Of a stretch of 64,000 nt of DNA, positions 25,444 to 33,617 are shown in pieces. Location of the stretch: assembly GCA_913778455.1 (NCBI GenBank), contig CAJYVK010000374.1, forward strand, positions 29,280-93,279, read 5' to 3'. Under the pieces are notes generated by a model that was not told the DNA's origin, did not search any database, and was given only the letters and a program-made list of their open reading frames with translations. The position numbers were made by a program, and so were the translations under genes. How positions within the stretch are numbered: the first letter of the stretch is position 1; each line of letters starts with the position of its first letter. This DNA is from an uncultured Hymenobacter sp. (GTDB lineage: Bacteria; Bacteroidota; Bacteroidia; Cytophagales; Hymenobacteraceae).

Positions 25444-26901
25444 ATGAAATCGACCGACAAGAGTAGTATTGCCCTCGGCGTAGTACTGGCGCTGCTGCTG
25501 GGGGCTCCCGCCTACGTGTTTTATATGCTGTTGCGCCTCGGGCCGCTGGGTAGCGCGGCGGCCCGGGCCGACTACGGGGCGGCGCTGGCTGGCCAGCAGT
25601 TGGTACTGGTGCTGGCGGCAGGGGCAATGGGGCTGTTTCTGCTAAAATGGCGAGCCGCCCGCGCCGCGGAGGAGTCGTTGCGCGCGCTGCTGGCTGGCTT
25701 GGCCGCCGCCGGGCCGCAGCGGGCGACTATCAGCCTACCCACGGGCACCCCGGCCGAGCTCGACCAGCTGGCTGCCGCCTGCAACCACCTGCTGGGGCAG
25801 CTGCACGAGTGTCGAACCACCACGCTCACCCAGGTGATGACGGAGCGCGACTACCTGGCTACTGTGGTCAATGCCCTGGATGAGGCGCTGCTGGTGGTCG
25901 ATAAGGGTGGCCGCGTGCAGCTGGCCAACCCCGCCAGTAGCCGCCTGCTGGGCATTCCGCTGGCCGAGCTGGCCTGTGGCACGCTGCCCGAGTTGGCCCA
26001 GCGCAGTCCCCTGGCGGCGCAGCTGCTGCCGTACCTGGCTGGCCCGGCCGGTGAGCGCAGTACGGCACGGCCCTTCTTCACGCTGCCACAGCCGGGGGGC
26101 GAAGCGGCGTACCAGCTGCTAGTCGGGGCGGTGCGGACGTTCGAGGAAACCACCCAGACGGAGCAGACGGCTACTTTGCTAACCCTGCGCGATGTGTCGG
26201 ACTACAAAAAGCTCGACCAGGTGAAGTGGCGCTTCCTCACCACCGTGTCGCAGGAGCTGCACACACCGCTCTCGCGGATGCAGCTAAGCCTGCTGCGCCT
26301 GCAAGACGGTAAGTCCGGTCCCCTCACCCCCGAGCAGCACAACATTGCCTACACCCTCAGTCGCGATAGCAAGCACCTGCTGAAGGTGGTCCACGACCTG
26401 CTCGACGTGTCGCAGCTCGAAGCGGGGGCCATTCAGCTGAGCTTCCAGACGGCCCACTTGCACGACATCGTGCAGTTCGTGGTGGCGACCATCCGGCCCC
26501 AGCTCCAGCCCAAGCGCCTGGCGCTGGAGGTGCAGGTACCCGACAGCCTGCCCGCCGTGCGGGCCGACATCGAAAAAACGACCTGGGTGCTGCTCAGCTT
26601 GCTGGCCAACGCCATTCGCTACGCGCACTTGCAGGATACGCTGCGCATCCGGGCCAGCCTGCTGCCCACCGGCCAGCACGTGCAAGTGAGCGTGCAGGAC
26701 CAGGGGCCGGGCATCGCGCCCGAGTTGCAGGAGCGCATCTTTCAGCGCTTTACGCAGCTGCCCACCCAGGGCGGCAGCGGCCTGGGGCTGAGCATCGCCC
26801 GGGAGTTCATGGCCAGCCAGGGCGGGCAATTGGGCGTGGAGAGCGAAGTGGGCAAGGGTAGCACGTTCAGCTTCACGCTGCCCGTTGTTTCCGTGAAGTA
26901 G
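25444..26901 (+). CDS. Sensor histidine kinase 3 lacking the phospho-acceptor His
   Basis: 485 residues: two N-terminal TM helices (VVLALLLGAPAYVFYMLL; LVLVLAAGAMGLFLL) with a very short loop, a HAMP-like linker, a PAS-like segment (ALLVVDKGGRVQLANP), HisKA and HATPase. The H-box reads TVSQELHTPL, so the conserved His is Gln270 (CAG at 26251-26253), while kinases 1 and 2 have TVSHELRTPL and TVSHELKTPL. The ATP site looks intact (LLSLLANAIRYAH, DQGPGIAP, GSGLGLSIAREF). It may act by trans-phosphorylating a partner kinase, as a binding sensor, or be inactive. It is divergent from kdpA2 and shares its control region. The periplasmic sensor part of kinases 1 and 2 is nearly absent. Confidence 0.9.
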   Translation: MKSTDKSSIALGVVLALLLGAPAYVFYMLLRLGPLGSAAARADYGAALAGQQLVLVLAAGAMGLFLLKWRAARAAEESLRALLAGLAAAGPQRATISLPTGTPAELDQLAAACNHLLGQLHECRTTTLTQVMTERDYLATVVNALDEALLVVDKGGRVQLANPASSRLLGIPLAELACGTLPELAQRSPLAAQLLPYLAGPAGERSTARPFFTLPQPGGEAAYQLLVGAVRTFEETTQTEQTATLLTLRDVSDYKKLDQVKWRFLTTVSQELHTPLSRMQLSLLRLQDGKSGPLTPEQHNIAYTLSRDSKHLLKVVHDLLDVSQLEAGAIQLSFQTAHLHDIVQFVVATIRPQLQPKRLALEVQVPDSLPAVRADIEKTTWVLLSLLANAIRYAHLQDTLRIRASLLPTGQHVQVSVQDQGPGIAPELQERIFQRFTQLPTQGGSGLGLSIAREFMASQGGQLGVESEVGKGSTFSFTLPVVSVK

Positions 26902-26910
26902 TCTGGCCCG

Positions 26911-26950
26911 CTGGTCTGTGCGCCGGCCCGGCGAACAGACCAGGTTTTTT
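26911..26950 (+). terminator. Intrinsic terminator after kinase 3
   Basis: CTGGTCTGT (26911-26919) pairs with ACAGACCAG (26935-26943), followed by GTTTTTT. It starts 10 bp after the kinase stop. Confidence 0.8.
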
Positions 26951-27047
26951 ACCGATTTATTAGCTGGAAATAGAGCCTGATAACCTGCTGATAATGCTCA
27001 CGAAACGTTCATTAATTGTGGATGAATAATTTATCATTCGTGTAATA

Positions 27048-27075
27048 TTGACGCAATCTTAAAAGGGGAACTTTG
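27048..27075 (+). promoter_or_regulatory. Bacteroidota-type promoter of the first SusCD operon
   Basis: TTG (27048-27050), a 17-bp spacer, then GAACTTTG (27068-27075), which fits the TTG/TAnnTTTG pattern apart from its first base. It lies in an AT-rich tract about 120 bp before the SusC ATG. Confidence 0.6.
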
Positions 27076-27196
27076 CACCGTCAAGCCGAGCCATCGGCTG
27101 GCCGCTTTTTATTAAGCCGAAGCTCTAGCACGCTTGCTCTGCCGCCCACCGGCTAGCCGCGTCCGCTGCCAATTCGCGTTCTCTCCCCCTTTTTTC

Positions 27197-30100
27197 ATGA
27201 AGCAATATTCTACTAGTATGAGCACCCGGCTGGAGTGCTTTCGGCGCAGCCTTGCCCCAACCCTCGTGCTGGGCGTGCTGGCGGTGCCCGCCCTGGCCCA
27301 GACGCAGGCCGTGAGCGGCCAGGTAAAGGCCACTACCGGCGAAGGGCTGCCGGGTGTGAACGTCATAGTAAAAGGTACTTCGGTGGGCACCGTGACCAAT
27401 GCCGAGGGTAAGTACTCGCTGGCCGTGCCGGCCAACAAAGCGGGCACCACGCTTACGTTCTCTTTCATCGGCTACAAGCCGGAAGATGTGGTGGTGGGCA
27501 GCCAGACGAACATCAACGTGACGCTGGGCGAAGACACCAAGGAGCTGGCCGAGGTAGTGGTAACAGCGCTGGGTATCAAGAAAGACGCCCGCACCATCGG
27601 CTACACCACCCAGGAAATCGCGGGGGCGCAGCTGGTAAAAGCCCGCGAGCCCAACCCCGTCAACTCGCTCACCGGCAAAATCGCCGGCCTCACCGTGGCG
27701 CCCAGCGCCGAGCTGCTGGGCCGCCCGCAGCTGCTGCTGCGCGGCAGTTCCAACATCCTGTTCGTGGTAGACGGGGTGCCGATTAACTCCGACACCTGGA
27801 ACATCAGCCCCGACGACATCGAGACCTACACCGTGCTGAAGGGGCCGAACGCGGCCGCGCTCTACGGTTTCCGGGGCCAGAACGGGGCCATCATGATCAC
27901 CACCAAGCGCGGCACCGGCGACAAGCGCAAAGTGGCGGTGGAGTTCAATTCGAGCACCCAGATTCAGCCCAGCTACCTGGCCATCCCCGAGAAGCAGAAC
28001 GAGTACGGCTTCGGCTCCAACTATCAGTACGCCTACTCCAACAGCCTCTACGACGAGGGCAACCCCAACCGCCGGGCCAACATCTGGGGGCCGCGCTTCG
28101 AGGGGCAGAACGTGCCGCAGTACGACTCGCCGGTGGTCAACGGCGTGCGCCAGGGTACGCCCTGGCTGGCTAAAGGGGCCAATAACTTCCGCGACTTCAT
28201 GCGGGTCGGGGTGCTGTCGGCCAACAACATCTCGGTGTCGTCGAGCGGCGAAAGCTACGATGTGCGTCTGTCGGTATCGAATAACTACCAGCGCGGCATG
28301 GTGCCCAATACGGGCCTCAACATCACCAATTTCAACCTGAGCACGGGCGTCAATTTCAATCCCCGTCTCAAATTTGACGGGGCCCTGAACCTGAGCCTGC
28401 AAAACTCGCCCAACATCCCGCAGAGCAGCTCGGGGCCGGAGAGCCCGACCTACATTTTCCAGGTGTACGGCTCCGATAGCTGGGCGCTGGCCGATATGCG
28501 CGACTATTACAAAGGTCCGCAGGGCGTGCCCGGCGTGCAGCAGTACTACGCCGAGTACGGGCGCGGCAACAACCCTTACTTTGTGGCGTACGAGTGGCTC
28601 TACGGTCACAAGAAAACCGACATCTACGGCTACGGTCGCCTCAGATACAAGCTCAACGACCATTTCAACCTAGCGTTCCGCTCGCAGCTCACCACCTGGA
28701 ACCAGCTGCGCACCGAGAAGGTACCCTACTCGACCATCACCTACACCACCGACCAGAAGCCCGACTTGCGCCAGGGCGACTATCGCGAAGACCGCCGCAC
28801 GCTGCTCGAAAACAACACCGACCTGCTGCTGACCTACAACCAGAGCCTGGGTAAAAACTTTACCCTGAGCGCGGTGGGCGGGGCCAACGTGCGTCTGTTC
28901 GACTACAATTCCAGCTGGGCCACGACCGACTTCCTCATCGTGCCGGGCGTGTACAACTTCAGCAACTCGAAGAACCCTGCCCAGGCCTACGACTACATCT
29001 CGAGCATGACGGTGCTGAGCGCCTACGCTACCACCGACTTATCGTTTAAGAACATCGCCTCGCTGGGCCTCACCGGGCGTTTCGACAAGCTCTCGACCCT
29101 GCCCAAGAACCGGACGATTTTCTACCCGTCGGTGTCGCTGAGCACGGTGGTGAATGAGTATCTGCCGCTGCCCGAAGCTATTTCCTTCCTCAAGCTGCGC
29201 GGCTCCTTCGCCAACGTGAAAGGTGGCAATACGCAGGCGACAATCGGCTCGGCTTACCAAATGGTGACGGGCAATCCGGTATCAAGCTACATTGGGTACG
29301 GCAATGAGGTGTACACTGCCTACGAAGGGCCGACCTACAATCAGTCGACCTACACCATCACCAAGCCCTACAACAACCAGCCCGCCGCCAGCTTTACCAA
29401 CAGCCTGTCCAACGACGACCTGAAGCCCTTCACGGTAACCTCGTACGAATACGGCTTCGACGCCAAGTTTCTGGGCAACCGCCTGGGGCTCGACGTGACG
29501 CACTTCACGTCCATCAACGGCCCGCTGATTTTTCCGCTGCCGGTAGCTTCCTCCTCGGGCTTCACCAGCCAGACGACCAATTCGGTAACCACCCAGAAAA
29601 ACGGCTGGGAAGTAGCCCTCACCGGCTCGGTGCTGGCCAACCCCAACGGCCTGAGCTGGGACGTGCTGGCCAACTGGAGCACCTTCAAGGAAACCCTGAA
29701 GGAGATTTACGGCCAGGAAACCAGCATCTATCTGGACAGCCCCAACCACGTCTTCAACATCGGCGACCGCCTCGACGGTTACTACAGCTACAACTATCTG
29801 CGCTCGCCCGACGGCCAGATTATCAACGACGGTACCGGCATTCCGCTCACGCGGCCGCAGGGCACCAACAACCAGCAGCTGCTGGGCTATACCAACCCCG
29901 ACTGGGTATGGGGAGTTACCAACCGATTCTCGTACAAGAACTTCAACTTCAGCTTCCAGTTTGATGGCCGCGTGGGCGGCGTCATCCGCGACCAGGTGTA
30001 TGCTTACTCGCTGAGCTCGGGCAATAGCCCCGACCTCGTGACGGGTGCCCTGGGCGCGGCCCGCCTGGCCGAATGGCAGAGCACGAACCTCGGCACTAAA

Positions 30101-30541
30101 ACCCCGACCCCCGCCTACGTTGGCCCCGGGGTAGCGGTGACGAGCGGTACCGTGAAGTTTGACGCCAGCGGTAACATCAGCAACTACAACGAGTTGCAAT
30201 TTGCTCCCAACACCAAGGCGACGACCGTGCAGGCCTATACCCAAGGCGTGTACAAAGGTGGCATCGAGGAGTCTTACATGGTAAGTAAAACCTACGCGAA
30301 GCTGCGGGAAGTAGTCATTGGCTACACGTTCCCGAGCAGCCTGCTGGCCTCGCGCTTCATCAAAGGAGCCACTATCTCGCTGGTGGGTCGCAACCTGCTC
30401 TACTTCGCCCAGCGCAAAGATTTTGACCTTGACCAGTACGCCCAGGGCTTCAATCTGGCTGAGGTCAGCACCCTCAAAAAACCCAGCCTGCAATCGGCCA
30501 CCACGCGCTCGATGGGCATCAACATCAACCTGACTTTCTAG
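27197..30541 (+). CDS. SusC/RagA-family TonB-dependent outer-membrane transporter 1
   Basis: About 1114 residues from ATG 27197; a second ATG at 27218 is possible and gives a neater signal peptide (LAPTLVLGVLAVPALAQ). A carboxypeptidase-D-like N-terminal domain (VSGQVKATTGEGLPGVNVIVKGT to FSFIGYK) is followed by the plug (EVVVTALGIKKD, LLLRGSSNILFVVDGVPI, TVLKGPNAAALYGFRGQNGAI) and a 22-strand-type barrel ending GININLTF. It imports a TonB-dependent substrate together with the SusD lipoprotein, whose ATG begins right after the SusC stop. The downstream phosphatases suggest a phosphorylated ligand. The true ligand cannot be read from sequence. Confidence 0.95.
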   Translation: MKQYSTSMSTRLECFRRSLAPTLVLGVLAVPALAQTQAVSGQVKATTGEGLPGVNVIVKGTSVGTVTNAEGKYSLAVPANKAGTTLTFSFIGYKPEDVVVGSQTNINVTLGEDTKELAEVVVTALGIKKDARTIGYTTQEIAGAQLVKAREPNPVNSLTGKIAGLTVAPSAELLGRPQLLLRGSSNILFVVDGVPINSDTWNISPDDIETYTVLKGPNAAALYGFRGQNGAIMITTKRGTGDKRKVAVEFNSSTQIQPSYLAIPEKQNEYGFGSNYQYAYSNSLYDEGNPNRRANIWGPRFEGQNVPQYDSPVVNGVRQGTPWLAKGANNFRDFMRVGVLSANNISVSSSGESYDVRLSVSNNYQRGMVPNTGLNITNFNLSTGVNFNPRLKFDGALNLSLQNSPNIPQSSSGPESPTYIFQVYGSDSWALADMRDYYKGPQGVPGVQQYYAEYGRGNNPYFVAYEWLYGHKKTDIYGYGRLRYKLNDHFNLAFRSQLTTWNQLRTEKVPYSTITYTTDQKPDLRQGDYREDRRTLLENNTDLLLTYNQSLGKNFTLSAVGGANVRLFDYNSSWATTDFLIVPGVYNFSNSKNPAQAYDYISSMTVLSAYATTDLSFKNIASLGLTGRFDKLSTLPKNRTIFYPSVSLSTVVNEYLPLPEAISFLKLRGSFANVKGGNTQATIGSAYQMVTGNPVSSYIGYGNEVYTAYEGPTYNQSTYTITKPYNNQPAASFTNSLSNDDLKPFTVTSYEYGFDAKFLGNRLGLDVTHFTSINGPLIFPLPVASSSGFTSQTTNSVTTQKNGWEVALTGSVLANPNGLSWDVLANWSTFKETLKEIYGQETSIYLDSPNHVFNIGDRLDGYYSYNYLRSPDGQIINDGTGIPLTRPQGTNNQQLLGYTNPDWVWGVTNRFSYKNFNFSFQFDGRVGGVIRDQVYAYSLSSGNSPDLVTGALGAARLAEWQSTNLGTKTPTPAYVGPGVAVTSGTVKFDASGNISNYNELQFAPNTKATTVQAYTQGVYKGGIEESYMVSKTYAKLREVVIGYTFPSSLLASRFIKGATISLVGRNLLYFAQRKDFDLDQYAQGFNLAEVSTLKKPSLQSATTRSMGININLTF

Positions 30542-32131
30542 ATGAATTCTTTTGTTAAACTGGCTGGGGTGGCCCTCGCGCTGGGCCTGGCTGCCGGCGG
30601 CTGCAAGTCGATGGACGAGCAGTATCCCAACCCCAACCTGCCTACCAGCAGCAATGCCGTGCCCGCCTCGCTGCTACTGCCCCGCGTCGAGTTTGACCTA
30701 TACAGCAGCGGCGACGGGGGGCCCTTCAGCCAGGTACAGCGCTGGAACCAGTACACGATTTCCAACGATAGCTACTACGGTGGCCTCAACCAGTACAACT
30801 GGACCACCACCAATTCGCTGTACACGGTTCTTAAAAACGTGAACCAGATGGATGCCCTGGCCGTGAAGCAGCTGGGTACCAAGCAAAACCCTTACAGCGC
30901 GCTGGCCAAGTTTTTCCGGGCCTACATCTTCGTGTGGCAGGCCCAGCGCGTGGGCGACACGCCCGCCTCGCAGGCCGGCCAGGGCCTGGCCAACCTCACT
31001 CCCGCCTTCGACTCGCAAAAGGCCGTGTACGCCCGCAGCTTAGCTATGCTCGATACGGCTAATGCCATGCTGGGCGGCACGCTTACCGGCGCGGCCCAGT
31101 ACAGCGGCGACATCTACTACGCCGGCTTGTCGTCGACCAGCCAGCTGGCGCAGTGGCGCAAGGTAATAAATAGCTATAAGTTACGAGTACTCATTAGCTT
31201 AAGTAAGCGGGCCGCCGACAACCCCGATTTGCAGATTCCGCAGCAGTTTGCAGCTATCGTGAATAACCCCGGCCAATACCCGGTGCTGACTAGCAATGCC
31301 GACAATTGGGCGTTTCAGTTCAACTCGGCCTACAATACGTATCCCCACACGCCCAACGACGCTAATAACAAGAGCCAGAACGCGGGGGCTGCCTACCTGA
31401 GCCTGACCACCGCTACGCAGGACCCGCGCACCTTCGTGACGGCCACGCCGGCCCCGGCGCAACTGGCGGCTGGCAAGCAGGTCGGCGATTTCTCAGCCTA
31501 TGTGGGTAGTAGCCCCGCGCTGGGTATAAGCGACTTATCTACTGGATCGAGCGCCGGACGGTATTCCTTTACCAACGCGCTACGCTACTATGGCTCGGTG
31601 CAGGGGCCGGAAAACTACGTGTTGCTAGGCTATCCCGAGCTGAATTTCACCATTGCCGAGGGCATCAACCGGGGCTGGGTAGCAGGAGCCTCGGCGGCCA
31701 CCTACTATCAGAAGGGCATCAACGCCTCGCTGGACTTTTACGGCCTCACCGAAGGCCAGCAGCTAACGATCGGCAATGTGTCGGGTAAGGCGCTGGGTAC
31801 GGCCACGGTATCGCGCAGCACCTTTCTCAACAATGCCGGGGTAGTCTACAAGGGCGACAACGCCGACGGCCTGGAACAGATTCTCAACCAGAAGTACGTC
31901 GCCTTCTTCCAGAATTCGGGCTACGAGCCGTTCTACAATTGGCGGCGCACGGGCTTCCCGCGCACCTTCGTGAGCACCGGCAGCGGCCTCAATGCCACCG
32001 GCAAGATTCCGCGCCGCTGGCAGTACCCCGTGGACGAGCAGACCTATAACACCGATAACTATCAAGCAGCTATTAAAAATCAGTTTGGCGGTACCGACGA
32101 CCTGAACCAGGATACCTGGCTCACGAAGTAA
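30542..32131 (+). CDS. SusD/RagB-family nutrient-binding lipoprotein 1
   Basis: 529 residues with a lipoprotein signal (VALALGLAAGGC, Cys lipidated), so it sits on the cell surface over its SusC partner. The sequence resembles the SusD-like subgroup whose N terminus reads LLPRVEFDLY...WNQYTISNDSYYGG. TPR-like helices and a C-terminal region (YEPFYNWRRTGFPRTF) fit that group. The ATG follows the SusC stop codon directly, so translation is probably coupled. No T9SS or other extra domain. Confidence 0.93.
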   Translation: MNSFVKLAGVALALGLAAGGCKSMDEQYPNPNLPTSSNAVPASLLLPRVEFDLYSSGDGGPFSQVQRWNQYTISNDSYYGGLNQYNWTTTNSLYTVLKNVNQMDALAVKQLGTKQNPYSALAKFFRAYIFVWQAQRVGDTPASQAGQGLANLTPAFDSQKAVYARSLAMLDTANAMLGGTLTGAAQYSGDIYYAGLSSTSQLAQWRKVINSYKLRVLISLSKRAADNPDLQIPQQFAAIVNNPGQYPVLTSNADNWAFQFNSAYNTYPHTPNDANNKSQNAGAAYLSLTTATQDPRTFVTATPAPAQLAAGKQVGDFSAYVGSSPALGISDLSTGSSAGRYSFTNALRYYGSVQGPENYVLLGYPELNFTIAEGINRGWVAGASAATYYQKGINASLDFYGLTEGQQLTIGNVSGKALGTATVSRSTFLNNAGVVYKGDNADGLEQILNQKYVAFFQNSGYEPFYNWRRTGFPRTFVSTGSGLNATGKIPRRWQYPVDEQTYNTDNYQAAIKNQFGGTDDLNQDTWLTK

Positions 32132-32202
32132 CCACCAGCGCAGTGGCCCAGCCGGCGGGTAACCGCCCCGGCTGGGCCACTTCTTTTTTGCCTGCGCTCC
32201 GC

Positions 32203-33030
32203 ATGAAAAAGCTCTTCCTGTTGCTCGGGCTCGCCCCGCCCGCCCTGGCCCAAACGCCCGACACAGTCGTGTACAACCCGCGGCGGGCCATCACGCTGCA
32301 AGGGGCCAGCAACTTCCGCGACCTCGGCGGCTACCCCGCCGCCGGCGGCAAGCACGTGAAATGGGGCCACCTCTACCGCTCGGCCGACATCAGCAAGCTC
32401 ACCGACGTCGACCTGCGGGCCCTGCAAAGCCGCCATGTGGCCCTGGTGTGCGACCTGCGCGGTCCCCAGGAGGTAGCCCAGGCACCCGACCGCCTGCCCG
32501 CCGGGGCGCGTAGCCTGGCCCTGCCCGCCGGCAGCGAGAAAATCGACCCCCGCCTGCTCATGGGCGGTGGCCCGCGCATCGACCGCGACTCGCTGATGCG
32601 TGCCGTGTACACTAACACGAGCTTTTTCAAGGCTAAGTATAAGCCGCTGTTTGACGAGCTGCTGGTGCTGCCCGGTACCGAGGCGCTGCTCTTTCACTGC
32701 TCGGCGGGCAAAGACCGCACTGGCATCGGGGCGGCGCTCGTGCTCGCGGCGCTGGGCGTGGACCGCGCCACCATTCTAAAGGACTACGCCGCTACCGATA
32801 CCTACTGGCAGGCTGGCCGCGAGCAAAGCTTGCAGCGCCTGGCCCAGGCTGGCATGTCGGCCGCGGCGGTAGACGCCGTGCGCCCCCTGCTGGCGGCCAA
32901 TCCGGCTTACCTGGCGGCCACCTTCGCCGCCCTCGACCAGCAGTACGGCTCCGTTGAAAACTACCTGGCCAGCGAGCTGGGTCTCACGCCTAAGAAGGTG
33001 AAGGCGCTTAGGGTCAAGTATTTGCAGTAG
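32203..33030 (+). CDS. Secreted tyrosine-type protein phosphatase (Y_phosphatase3-like)
   Basis: 275 residues with a signal peptide (MKKLFLLLGLAPPALAQ). The catalytic loop is HCSAGKDRTG, matching CX5R, and the N-terminal motif NFRDLGGYPAAGG with YRSADISKLT is typical of the atypical tyrosine phosphatase group. Start ATG 32203; the ORF-track start is in the intergenic palindrome-like region. Being exported, it is more likely to act on phosphorylated small molecules or lipids outside the cytoplasm than on cytoplasmic proteins. It follows SusD by 71 bp and is likely in the same operon. Its substrate is unknown. Confidence 0.88.
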   Translation: MKKLFLLLGLAPPALAQTPDTVVYNPRRAITLQGASNFRDLGGYPAAGGKHVKWGHLYRSADISKLTDVDLRALQSRHVALVCDLRGPQEVAQAPDRLPAGARSLALPAGSEKIDPRLLMGGGPRIDRDSLMRAVYTNTSFFKAKYKPLFDELLVLPGTEALLFHCSAGKDRTGIGAALVLAALGVDRATILKDYAATDTYWQAGREQSLQRLAQAGMSAAAVDAVRPLLAANPAYLAATFAALDQQYGSVENYLASELGLTPKKVKALRVKYLQ

Positions 33031-33089
33031 GTATTTCGTAAGTAGGGAAATATATGAAATAGTTGTAAAAATTTAATCTCCCCGTGTTA

Positions 33090-33117
33090 TTGCCGTAACG
33101 CTGCCGCCGGAGCTTTG
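33090..33117 (+). promoter_or_regulatory. Bacteroidota-type promoter before the TonB-like gene
   Basis: TTG (33090-33092), 17-bp spacer, GAGCTTTG (33110-33117). Spacing and -7 shape match those of the promoter at 27048. It lies 25 bp before ATG 33143. Confidence 0.55.
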
Positions 33118-33142
33118 TCCTGACAATATCCCCCGTTAGGCT

Positions 33143-33565
33143 ATGCAAGGCTTTGTACTGCTGCTGATTAGTTTGGGCCTGACTGCCTGGGTAGGGCAGG
33201 CGCAGACCCTGCACGCCACGGAGCCGCTGGGCGCGACGGTGGAATCCCCGGTGCTCACCTATGCCGAGCAGATGCCCACCTTTACGGGGGGCGAAGCCGC
33301 CCTGCACCGTTACCTCGCCGCCCAAATAAAATACCCGGCGCAGGCCATGCAGCGGGGGATGTCGGGGCAGGTAGTAGTGCAGTTCATCGTTGATGAGCAG
33401 GGCCGGACGCTGGACCCAATCGTCGTAAAGTCGACGGCCGACGACTTCAACGAGGAGGCGCGGCGGCTCATCTGGCTCATGCCCCGCTGGGAGCCCGGCC
33501 GCGAGAAAGGCCAGCCGGTGCGCGTGCGGTGCACCTTACCCATTGTTTTCACTTTCAGGCGGTAG
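33143..33565 (+). CDS. TonB C-terminal-domain protein (energy-transducer-like)
   Basis: 140 residues: an N-terminal hydrophobic segment that looks like a signal peptide or anchor (FVLLLISLGLTAWVGQAQ), then a TonB C-terminal fold: YLAAQIKYPAQAMQRGMSGQVVVQFIVDEQGRTLDPIVV and ARRLIWLMPRWEPGREKGQPVRV. There is no Pro-rich periplasm-spanning linker, so it is much shorter than classical TonB (about 240 residues). It could couple energy to the neighbouring SusC only if anchored and paired; otherwise it may be a secreted TonB-fold protein. It lies 53 bp before pafA. Confidence 0.85.
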   Translation: MQGFVLLLISLGLTAWVGQAQTLHATEPLGATVESPVLTYAEQMPTFTGGEAALHRYLAAQIKYPAQAMQRGMSGQVVVQFIVDEQGRTLDPIVVKSTADDFNEEARRLIWLMPRWEPGREKGQPVRVRCTLPIVFTFRR

Positions 33566-33617
33566 GCAGCGGCTCCGGTGTGGGCGCGGCCCCGCCGGTT
33601 CTTTGTTTGCTTAGTAC

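Noticed and set aside
27125-28663. Minus-strand ORF (512 aa) opposite SusC1
   Set aside because: Shadow of the TonB-dependent receptor; its composition is that of a complement frame.
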